Position numbers and translations under genes: made by a program. Below are positions 56,986 to 64,000 of a DNA stretch of 64,000 nt, piece after piece. How positions within the stretch are numbered: the first letter of the stretch is position 1; each line of letters begins with the position of its first letter. A model generated the notes under the pieces. That model worked only from the letters and a program-made list of their open reading frames with translations, did no database searches and was not told the origin of the DNA. Origin of the DNA: Methylobacterium gnaphalii (lineage in GTDB: Bacteria; Pseudomonadota; Alphaproteobacteria; Rhizobiales; Beijerinckiaceae); contig NZ_BJZV01000007.1 in the NCBI RefSeq assembly GCF_007992215.1, forward strand, positions 62,001 through 126,000, given 5' to 3'.

Positions 56986-58248
56986 TCAGGCGGCGGCAGC
57001 CGCGTAACGGCGGCAATGGTCGAGGTAGCCGACCTCGTGCCGCCCAGCGAGCTCGACCACGCTCGACCAAAGCCAAGACGGCGCCTCCTCGCCACCGGAC
57101 CGCGTGACCTCGCTGCGCCAGCCGGAGAGGGTCAACTCATCCATCTGCCGGCCATGTGCCTTGCCGACCACATAGGCCAGGTAATGCGCCGCCCGCACCG
57201 CTTCCTCTCTGCTGAACTGCTCGATGTCGAGCTTCAGGTCCTGAGGCGCCAGCTCGCGCATCACTACTGGCAGGCCGAGGAGGTGCACTGCCAGCATGCG
57301 ATCCCCCAGATGCGGCGAGAGCGCCTGTGCCCCAGCCACCACGCGCTCGGCCGCATCCCGCGGCATCTCGGCGCCTGGAGCCGCTGGGGCGGCGGCCTCG
57401 ACCGCTTGCTTGAGATCGACGAGCGCAAGGCGGCGCTTGCCCTCTGGCTCTGCGATGCGGACGAGCGTGGCGTAGCGGAGGAAGCCGAGCGAGCTGCAGC
57501 CTTTCATCCAGTAGGCCGCGTCGATCAGCCGAACATCGGCTTCTTTGCTGCGGCCATTGAGCGCCAGTATCAGGCGGCGGACCTCATGGCGGCCGAACAG
57601 GTCGTCCAGCGCGGCGCGCTCCTCGGCGTCGAGCGCCCAGAACTTGCGGCCGAGCGGAATGGACGGATCCGCATCCTTCAGGCGTTCGCGCGCGAGGTGC
57701 TTCCAGTGGCGGCCCAAGGCGCGACGGCGTACCGTACGCACCACATCCGGCTCGGGCGGTGCCTCGTCGGCCTCCGGGGCGCCCAGTCCCAGCGCATAAC
57801 CCCGAACCATCTCCTGGAGCATCTGGGCCGTGACGACGCCGGGCAGGTCCGAGCCGCGGGCCGCGCTGGCCAGCGACAATCCGAGGCGCACGAGGTCATG
57901 GGTCGGATTGCCGATCACCGTCTGATCAAGGTCACGGACCTGAACCTCGACCCGACCATCCGCATCGGCGAGGGGGCCGAGGTTTCCAAGATGGCAATCC
58001 CCGCAGATCCAGACCGATGGACCTTCCGGCAAGGCCCCACGGCGGAGGCCGGCCAGCCACTCGTAAAACTGCAGGGTGTTGCCGCGGACATAGGCATGCG
58101 CCGACTTGGCCATCTTGAGACTGCGCTGCCGCTCCAACGCCACCGTGCGCTTCTCCGGACTGTAGCCCTCATCGTGACGCATCGAAGAACCTTCAACCAA
58201 CTGCCGCCCCAAGGCGCGCCACGGCCAAGACGCATCCTCGATGCCCAT
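56986..58248 (-). CDS. DUF2252-family protein
   Basis: 420 aa from ATG 58248 (a TTG two codons upstream is possible). Kinase-like fold family: RGNTLQFYEWLAG, VWICGDCHLGNLGPL, VRDLDQTVIGNPTHDLVRLG (catalytic-type Asp residues), LVDLKQAV, and YVVGKAHGRQMDE. DUF2252 proteins are predicted phosphotransferase-like enzymes of unknown substrate. Stands alone. Confidence 0.88.
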   Translation of the reverse strand: MGIEDASWPWRALGRQLVEGSSMRHDEGYSPEKRTVALERQRSLKMAKSAHAYVRGNTLQFYEWLAGLRRGALPEGPSVWICGDCHLGNLGPLADADGRVEVQVRDLDQTVIGNPTHDLVRLGLSLASAARGSDLPGVVTAQMLQEMVRGYALGLGAPEADEAPPEPDVVRTVRRRALGRHWKHLARERLKDADPSIPLGRKFWALDAEERAALDDLFGRHEVRRLILALNGRSKEADVRLIDAAYWMKGCSSLGFLRYATLVRIAEPEGKRRLALVDLKQAVEAAAPAAPGAEMPRDAAERVVAGAQALSPHLGDRMLAVHLLGLPVVMRELAPQDLKLDIEQFSREEAVRAAHYLAYVVGKAHGRQMDELTLSGWRSEVTRSGGEEAPSWLWSSVVELAGRHEVGYLDHCRRYAAAAA

Positions 58249-58402
58249 GGGCAAGGGAGCCGCGCGCGACGTAACGCCTCTGATGGGAATAATAGGTACT
58301 GCTCAGCCGTATCCGCCGCGGCAGACGCACAGCCTCTTACGAGCCGGGTTTGCCGCCCGGCAGCCTCAGGGCCACTATCCCGAGGACGATCGACGTGGCG
58401 AA

Positions 58403-58540
58403 CTACTTGCTCTTGCCGCCCTTTTTGCCGAGCTCGGCTTGTGCCGAGGACGACGTGCGTGGGTTCGACTTACCTTCCCGGCTCGCTTTGGCATTCGCCT
58501 TCCTAGCCGTCGCACTGCCGTGCCCCTTCTTCTCCGTCAT
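58403..58540 (-). CDS. 45-aa lysine-rich small protein
   Basis: ATG 58540, stop TAG 58405-58403. Sequence MTEKKGHGSATARKANAKAS, then a basic low-complexity stretch and the end ELGKKGGKSK. The composition (Lys/Gly/Ala/Ser, no aromatic residues) resembles small stress or histone-like peptides of the KGG type. The codons show GC3 bias. Function unknown. Confidence 0.55.
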   Translation of the reverse strand: MTEKKGHGSATARKANAKASREGKSNPRTSSSAQAELGKKGGKSK

Positions 58541-58758
58541 GCTGCCCTCCTTCGGGATGACCGGCAATGCCAGGCTTGCCGATCGGTTCCGGAACGAGTT
58601 CGGTCATACGGACGGCTAGCGAGACGGTGCCGCTGCGAGGCGGTATCGTAAAATTGGTCGTCGCAACCGTTCCGAGAACAGCTCACTGGGTGAGGAAGAA
58701 CAAGGAACGCCAAATCAACGAAGCCGCTGAATTCGCAAGGCCTACCGGAGATTTAGGA

Positions 58759-58832
58759 TGGAGCGGGTGAAGGGAATCGAACCCTCGTATTCAGCTTGGA
58801 AGGCTGCTGCTCTACCATTGAGCTACACCCGC
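58759..58832 (-). tRNA. tRNA-Gly (anticodon TCC)
   Basis: 74 nt with encoded CCA. Acceptor GCGGGTG...CACCCGC, D-arm AGCTCAATGGTAGAGC, anticodon loop CTTCCAA, T-arm GGTTCGATTCC. Confidence 0.94.
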
Positions 58833-58889
58833 ATGCAGCGCCGGATAGCATGGCGCCGAAGCGTTGAGAAGGCACTGGTCGGGCTGGTT

Positions 58890-58973
58890 TGGTGGGGGAA
58901 GTAGGACTCGAACCTACGAAGCTTACGCAGCGGATTTACAGTCCGCCCCCTTTGCCGCTCGGGACATTCCCCC
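58890..58973 (-). tRNA. tRNA-Tyr (anticodon GTA)
   Basis: 84 nt, class II with long variable arm. Acceptor GGGGGAA...TTCCCCC, anticodon loop CTGTAAA, T-arm GGTTCGAGTCC, encoded CCA. 57 bp upstream of tRNA-Gly on the same strand, so probably co-transcribed. Confidence 0.94.
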
Positions 58974-59092
58974 AAACCGCAGAACCGCCAGCCATGGAAT
59001 GGTCCGGCGGTCTCGACAGGGCGTCCTTATGGTGAGCGCTCCGACAGGTGTCAACAGGATCGAGCGTCCGCGCGGCGTTGCGGAAGACGGTG

Positions 59093-60892
59093 TCACTCCG
59101 GTGCCGCCAGATCGCAGATGCGCAATTGCGCGCGTTCCGCGCCCCGCCAGCGATCGACCGACAGCGTGCCGGCGACGTGGAACTCGGCGCCGACGCCGTT
59201 GAGCAGGGCTGCACCGAGCGGTCCCTGCGCGACACGGAACGCGATGGCACCGATGGTCTGGCCGTCGCGGCTGCGCAGGCGGGCACGAACATGGCCACTG
59301 CCGACGACGGCCGCGTCGACGAGACGGTGGCGGGGGAGGGCGAGCACAGGCTCCGGCGCTCCTTGGCCGAAGGGGCCGGCACGCTGGATGGTCTTCACGA
59401 GTTCGGCCGTCGCGCCGCCGGCGCTGACCGTGCCGTCGACGAGCAGCGCCTCCGCCTCGCGGGCTGCGGTGACCGCGGTAGCGAGCGCGGTGGCGAGATG
59501 GGCGGTGAAGGCGGAGAAGTCCGACGAGGGCAGGGTGACACCGGCCGCCATAGCGTGGCCGCCGCCTTTCAGTGCGATTCCGGCCTCCACTGCCGCATGG
59601 ACCGCGCGGCCGAGATCGGCCCCGAGGATCGAGCGGCCGGAGCCGGTCGCCGTGCCGTCGGGCTTCACCGCGAAGGCGAAAGCCGGGCGACCGAAGCGCT
59701 CCTTCAACCGGGCCGCGATCAGCCCGACAATGCCGGGATGCCAATCGGGCGAGCCGGTAACGAGCACGGGCCTGTCCGGATCGCCCGCAAGGTCGCGGTC
59801 CATGGCAGCCTCCGCCTCCTCGACGGCAAGCGCCTCGATGGTCTGGCGCTCACGGTTGAGCCTGTCGAGCTCGGCGGCGATGCGGGTGGCCTCCATAGCA
59901 TCTGCGGTACCCAGCAGCCGCGTACCGAGACCGGAATCACCGATGCGACCACCGGCATTGATGCGCGGGCCGACGAGGAAGCCGAGATGCCAAGCCTCCG
60001 GCGGCTCGCTCAACCCCGCCGCGTCGAGAAGGGCGGCCAGACCGGGGCGGCCGCGCCCGCGCATCACGGCGAGACCCTGCACCACGAAGGCGCGGTTCAA
60101 GCCGAGGAGAGGCACCACGTCGGCCACGGTGGCGAGCGCCACGAGGTCGAGAGCATCGGTGAGCGCGGGCTCGTCATGGTTCGCGAAGGCCCCAAGACCA
60201 CGCAATCGCCGATTCAAGGCGACGAGAGTGAGAAAGACCACGCCTGCCGCGCAGAGATGGCCAAGGCCCGACAGGTCGTCGAGACGGTTCGGGTTCACTA
60301 GGGCTACGGCCGGCGGCAGATGCTCGGTCGCCGCGTGGTGGTCGAGCACGATGGTGTCGAGGCCGAGCGTCTTCGCCGCTTCGAGCGGAGCGTGGCCAGC
60401 GGTGCCGCAATCGACGCAGACGAGGAGACGAGCACCGCCCTCAGCGAGGCTCGTTACCGCCGCGACGTTGGGGCCGTAACCCTCGGTGATGCGGTCGGGG
60501 ATCCAGATCTGAACCGGCACGTCGAGGTTGCGCAAATAGCCCGCGAGCAAGGCGGCGCTCGCCGCGCCATCGACGTCGTAGTCGCCGAAGATCGCGACCG
60601 ACTCGTGGGTGGTGACAGCGTGGGCGAGCCGGTCGGCGGCGGCCTCCATGTCGACCAATACGGCCGGGTCCGGCATCAGATCCCGGAGCTTCGGCGCCAG
60701 GAATTTATCGGCTTGATCTGGCCTGACGCCGCGCGAGGCGAGGATACGCGCGAGAAGATCCGGCAGTCCGTGCGCCTGTGTCATCGTCGCAGCGAGCGCG
60801 TGCAACGATGGATCGGTGCAGCGTTCGCGCCAGGGCCGGCCGAGGACCGAGCGCGAGACGTCGAGGAAGTTTCGGGGCTGAGCGGCGATCAC
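59093..60892 (-). CDS. recJ: Single-stranded DNA 5'-3' exonuclease RecJ
   Basis: 599 aa from GTG 60892. DHH phosphoesterase motifs: VAIFGDYDVDGAASAALLAG (motif I/II region), LLVCVDCGTAG, IVLDHHAAT (DHH), NPNRLDD, then DHHA1 with GSGRSILGADLG and GGGHAMAAGVTL, and an OB-fold C-terminus. Acts in recombinational and mismatch repair. 47 bp after the oxoamine synthase gene. Confidence 0.96.
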   Translation of the reverse strand: MIAAQPRNFLDVSRSVLGRPWRERCTDPSLHALAATMTQAHGLPDLLARILASRGVRPDQADKFLAPKLRDLMPDPAVLVDMEAAADRLAHAVTTHESVAIFGDYDVDGAASAALLAGYLRNLDVPVQIWIPDRITEGYGPNVAAVTSLAEGGARLLVCVDCGTAGHAPLEAAKTLGLDTIVLDHHAATEHLPPAVALVNPNRLDDLSGLGHLCAAGVVFLTLVALNRRLRGLGAFANHDEPALTDALDLVALATVADVVPLLGLNRAFVVQGLAVMRGRGRPGLAALLDAAGLSEPPEAWHLGFLVGPRINAGGRIGDSGLGTRLLGTADAMEATRIAAELDRLNRERQTIEALAVEEAEAAMDRDLAGDPDRPVLVTGSPDWHPGIVGLIAARLKERFGRPAFAFAVKPDGTATGSGRSILGADLGRAVHAAVEAGIALKGGGHAMAAGVTLPSSDFSAFTAHLATALATAVTAAREAEALLVDGTVSAGGATAELVKTIQRAGPFGQGAPEPVLALPRHRLVDAAVVGSGHVRARLRSRDGQTIGAIAFRVAQGPLGAALLNGVGAEFHVAGTLSVDRWRGAERAQLRICDLAAPE

Positions 60893-60939
60893 CAGCGCGG
60901 ATATAGCTGGAAATCGCGCCGGTCATCAGAGCCCTCGGC

Positions 60940-62280
60940 TCACGCCGCCATCGCCAGCATCTGCGAGCGCGATTCCTCGACAGCCGCCATGATCCGGGCC
61001 TCGTCGACCGCAAGCTTGATCGACTTCACCGCGTGGCGAATGTTCTCGTCCGAATGGCCGGCCATGACCTGGAGGCGGAAGCGGGCGGCGCCCTTGGCGA
61101 CCGCCGGGTATTCGACGAGATTGGCGAGCAGGCTCAGGCTGGGCAGCCGGCGGCTGACCATGCGGGCGATGCTCTCGCGGCCGACCCTGGCGCAGACAAT
61201 GGCCGAGGGGTCGCCGTAGACGTCGAGGCCAGCATCCGCGAATTGCGTGCGTAGGCTGACGATGTTGCGCATCAGCGCCTCGCGCAGAGCCTTGCCCTCG
61301 GCCGAGGCGACGATGTCGAAGGCCTTGCCGATGACGGCGGTTTGGACAGGCGACAGGGCGTTCGAGAAGGTCGTCGAGGGACTGTAGTAGCGCAGGTATT
61401 CCTTGATCGCGCGGCGGTTGGTGGCAACGAAGCCGCCATTCGAGGCGAAGGTCTTGGAGAAGGACCCCATCACCAGATCGACTTTGCCCAGCATGTTCTG
61501 GATGCCGATATGGCCGCGGCCGTCCTCGCCCATTGCGCCCAGATCGTGCGCGACGTCGACCATGAGCGTCGCGCCGAACTCGGTGCAGAGTGCCTGCATC
61601 GCAGCGAGGTCTGGCGTGTCCGAGTCCATCGAGAACAGGCCCTCGGTGATCACCATGATGCCGTTCTGCGTGTCGCGGGCTCGGATCCCCTCAAGCTTCG
61701 CGCGACAATGCTCGAGGTCGAGGTGGCGGAACAGCGAGATGTTCTGGGTGGAGGCGTTGGCGCCCTCCTGCAGGCAGGTATGGGCCAGCGCGTCCATGAC
61801 GATGTGGTCGGCCGAGCGCACGAGGCCGCGGATGACGCCGTAACCGGCGGCCCAGCCGGTCGGGTAGAGGACGAGCTCTTCCATCTGGAGGAAGTCGGCA
61901 ATCTTGCGCTCGAGGGCGACGGAGCTCGCGGTGTTGCCGACGAGCACGGCCGAGCCGGCACTGTGGACGCCGAAGCGCTGCACCGCGTCGGCAGCGACAG
62001 AAGCGATCTCCGGATGCGAGGCGAGGCTGAGATAGTCCTGCGAGGAAAAGTTGATGCCTTCGAGCGGGTTGCCGCGATCGTCGCGTGCCTTGCAGGCGGT
62101 GCCGGGGCGGGTCTCCGTCGAGCGCGAGTACGGCCAATAGCCGTTCTGCCGCCGGCCTTCCTGCCAAGCGAAGAAGCCGTCACCGCGCGCCAGCAGGTCA
62201 GGGCCCGACGGAACGCGGAAATCGCGCGCGCTGCCGGTGAGGCCCGATCCCGTCACGTAGGTCTTGCCGCTGATGCTCAT
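60940..62280 (-). CDS. Alpha-oxoamine synthase (KBL/BioF/SPT-like PLP enzyme)
   Basis: 446 aa from ATG 62280. Fold-type I AOS features: INFSSQDYLSLASHPEI, GVHSAGSAVLVGNTASSVAL, VMDALAHTCLQEGA, DVAHDLGAMGEDGRG, and the PLP lysine in VMGSFSKTFASNGGFV. These enzymes condense an amino acid with an acyl-CoA/ACP. The N-terminal extension and AHDLG (rather than EAHS) resemble serine palmitoyltransferase-like rather than BioF or ALAS members, but the substrate cannot be fixed. 62281-62531 upstream holds nothing recognisable. Confidence 0.85.
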   Translation of the reverse strand: MSISGKTYVTGSGLTGSARDFRVPSGPDLLARGDGFFAWQEGRRQNGYWPYSRSTETRPGTACKARDDRGNPLEGINFSSQDYLSLASHPEIASVAADAVQRFGVHSAGSAVLVGNTASSVALERKIADFLQMEELVLYPTGWAAGYGVIRGLVRSADHIVMDALAHTCLQEGANASTQNISLFRHLDLEHCRAKLEGIRARDTQNGIMVITEGLFSMDSDTPDLAAMQALCTEFGATLMVDVAHDLGAMGEDGRGHIGIQNMLGKVDLVMGSFSKTFASNGGFVATNRRAIKEYLRYYSPSTTFSNALSPVQTAVIGKAFDIVASAEGKALREALMRNIVSLRTQFADAGLDVYGDPSAIVCARVGRESIARMVSRRLPSLSLLANLVEYPAVAKGAARFRLQVMAGHSDENIRHAVKSIKLAVDEARIMAAVEESRSQMLAMAA

Positions 62281-62531
62281 GTCGTGCCCGCCTGTCGCGC
62301 TTGTTCTTGCGCGTGATGGAAAGAATTTTGCGGGAGCAGATTGATTTTGGCTTAATTCTCAAAGTGGTAGCCGCGGCGAGGTCGAACGCGATTAATGGAT
62401 GACTTCGGGAAATGGTTTCGACTTACGCAAATCGCCGAGGAAATATTCAGGGTTATCAGATCGTTTTAATCGCGTTGTTAGGTTGAATCTGGCCCAACCC
62501 TCTCCCTCTGTGGGAGAGAATTCTTCCCTCT

Positions 62532-64000
62532 TCACATCCCGACAGGTTCAACGGCCAACCAGGCCTTGCGCGTCGTGACCCTGAGCGGCGCCCTCACGCG
62601 GAACCAAAGCGCGTAGAGCGCCGGCAGGAACAACAGCGTCAGCACGGTGCCGACACCCACGCCGCCGATCAGCACGTAGGCCAGCGCCCCCCAGAACACG
62701 GAGTGGGTGAGGGGGATGAAGGCGAGCATCGCGGCAAGCGCCGTGAGGATCACGGGGCGGGCACGCCGCACCGTGGATTCCACGATGGCGTCGTAATCCG
62801 AGAGACCGGCGGCCTTCTCCCGGTCGATCTGGTCGACGAGGATCAGGGTGTTGCGCATCAGGATGCCGGAGAGCCCGATGAGGCCGAGGATCGCGTTGAA
62901 GCCGAAGGGCTGACCGAAGGCGAGGAGCGTGGGGACCGCGCCGCACAGGCCCAGCGGAGCGGTGGCGAGCACCATGAACATGGTCGAGAACGAGCGCACC
63001 TGGAACATGATCACGGCGAGCGTCACCACCAGCATCAGCGGAAATACCGCCGCCAATGCCTCCTGCGCCTTGGCGCTGTCCTCGACCGAGCCGCCGGTAT
63101 CGATGCGATATCCCGGCGGCAGGCCGGCTTTGATCGGGGCGAGCTTGGGCAGGATCGCTGCGGTGACGTCCGGCGGCTGGCGGCCGTCGCGGACATCGCC
63201 CTCGACGGCGATGCAGGGCTCGCGGTCGTAGCGTTTGAGGACTGCGTCCTCAGTGCTGCTGACGAGTCGGGCGACCTGGGAGAGTGGCACGGCCTTCCCG
63301 TCGCTCGTCACCAGGGTCATGCTGCCGATCGCGCCAAGCGTGCGGCGCTCGGCGGCGGGGCTGCGCACCACCACGTCGACGGGGCGCAGGTTCTCGCGGA
63401 CCTGCGTGGCGGGGGCGCCGTTCAGCATGGTCTGAAGCTGCGTGGCGGCGTCGCGCGGTGTCAGGCCGATCAGGCGCAGGCGCTCCTGGTCGAAGGCGAG
63501 GCGCAGAGTCGGCGTCTTGTCGCCCCAGTCGAGATGGGTGAGGCGCATATCGGGATTGGCGGCGACCACGTCGCGCACCTGCGCCGCGATCTTGCGCAGC
63601 TCGTCGAGATCGGGGCCGATCACGCGGAAGAGAACCGGGTAGCGCACCGGCGGCCCGAACACGAACTGCGTCACCCGCACCCGCGCCTCGGGGAACATCC
63701 CGTTCTCGACCATGCGCCGCGCCTTGAGCTTGAGCGCGTCGCGGGCGTGACTGTTCTCGGTGAGCACCACGATCTGCGCGAAGGCCGGATCGGGCAATTC
63801 GGGATCGAGCGGCAGGATGAAGCGCGGCAGGCCCTGGCCGACATAGGCCGTGACGATCTTCGCCTCCGGCTCAGCCCGGAGCGCGTCCTCGATCCGCTTC
63901 ACCGAGGCGTCGGTGACGTCGAAGGCCGTGCCCGGCGGCAGGTTGACCTCGACGATCAGCTCCGACCGATCCGAGTTCGGAAAGAACTGCTGCTCGACGA
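62532..64000 (-). CDS. RND efflux transporter permease (5' part outside window)
   Basis: The open frame continues off the right edge; 488 C-terminal codons (to the stop) are visible. Porter-domain segments (EQQFFPNSDRSELIVEVNLP, TPRDAATQLQTMLNGAPATQ), then the membrane block PLMLVVTLAVIMFQVRSFST, APLGLCGAVPTLLAFGQPFG, GILMRNTLILVDQIDREKAA and a final helix pair. The pattern is of AcrB/HAE-1-like pumps. It exports drugs, solvents or metals; substrate unknown. Confidence 0.93.
   Translation of the reverse strand, partial: VEQQFFPNSDRSELIVEVNLPPGTAFDVTDASVKRIEDALRAEPEAKIVTAYVGQGLPRFILPLDPELPDPAFAQIVVLTENSHARDALKLKARRMVENGMFPEARVRVTQFVFGPPVRYPVLFRVIGPDLDELRKIAAQVRDVVAANPDMRLTHLDWGDKTPTLRLAFDQERLRLIGLTPRDAATQLQTMLNGAPATQVRENLRPVDVVVRSPAAERRTLGAIGSMTLVTSDGKAVPLSQVARLVSSTEDAVLKRYDREPCIAVEGDVRDGRQPPDVTAAILPKLAPIKAGLPPGYRIDTGGSVEDSAKAQEALAAVFPLMLVVTLAVIMFQVRSFSTMFMVLATAPLGLCGAVPTLLAFGQPFGFNAILGLIGLSGILMRNTLILVDQIDREKAAGLSDYDAIVESTVRRARPVILTALAAMLAFIPLTHSVFWGALAYVLIGGVGVGTVLTLLFLPALYALWFRVRAPLRVTTRKAWLAVEPVGM

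Noticed and set aside
58350-58619. Plus-strand 89-aa ORF
   Set aside because: Overlaps the lysine-rich minus-strand small gene, which has better codon bias and composition; weak case either way.

Overview
The window is high-GC DNA (roughly two-thirds G+C) from an alphaproteobacterium, most likely a Methylobacteriaceae member (Methylobacterium/Methylorubrum type). The evidence is a full-length CtrA next to fliI/fliJ, an alphaproteobacterial SOS box (GTTC-N7-GTTC) in front of imuA-imuB-dnaE2, two GANTC sites upstream of ctrA, a DUF6894-type protein and an oxygen-dependent hemF. The genus is inference; the class is well supported.

Positions 1 to about 35.2 kb are the right-hand part of a large prophage that runs off the left edge. 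It ends at a tRNA-Lys gene, next to which lies a tyrosine integrase. Its control centre is lambda-like. A CI-type repressor (18929-19627) sits between two operator/promoter blocks that carry the same AATCTGC-N5-GCAGATT operator inside the promoter spacer. The leftward promoter drives a Cro-like gene, apparently leaderless, then small membrane and lipoprotein genes, a RusA resolvase, an MT-A70 methylase, a RecD-like helicase and a DUF5906 primase-helicase. Right after the primase-helicase comes a striking array of twelve 9-bp repeats (10254-10500), a candidate replication origin. Further left are small phage genes, two or three moron-like insertions (a PadR/membrane pair, a lower-GC trypsin-like protease, a small plus-strand gene flanked by duplicated methylase ends), a second tyrosine recombinase, a beta-class DNA methylase and the start of what looks like a virion gene module.

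The rightward operon (20126-35145) is tightly coupled. It encodes a methylase, a Rad50/SMC-like ATPase, a RecE-like PD-(D/E)XK nuclease, a RecA-like ATPase, and then an unusual block: a receiver-less CtrA-type winged-helix protein, a double-HTH protein with GcrA-like features, a small Cys-rich protein, and a coiled-coil/DnaA-domain-IV/ParB-nuclease fusion. After it come a zinc-finger protein, a 623-aa ParB, DUF5131, ASCH-like and DUF1643 proteins, an excisionase-like protein and the integrase. Together the block imitates the DNA-binding parts of the host cell-cycle regulators DnaA, GcrA and CtrA, and is the most interesting feature of the window. The genuine host ctrA lies 23 kb away and allows direct comparison.

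From 35.2 kb to 64 kb the sequence is ordinary chromosome: tRNA-Lys and tRNA-Leu; fliN-like, lipB and a CDF transporter; queA-tgt; a membrane-anchored protein with NDH-2; hemF - RecD-like helicase - maiA; a flippase-like membrane protein; fliI-fliJ; ctrA; the SOS mutagenesis operon imuA-imuB-dnaE2; a methyltransferase; DUF2252; tRNA-Gly and tRNA-Tyr; recJ; an alpha-oxoamine synthase; and the C-terminal half of an RND efflux pump running off the right edge. The host RecD-like helicase is a clear paralogue of the prophage one.
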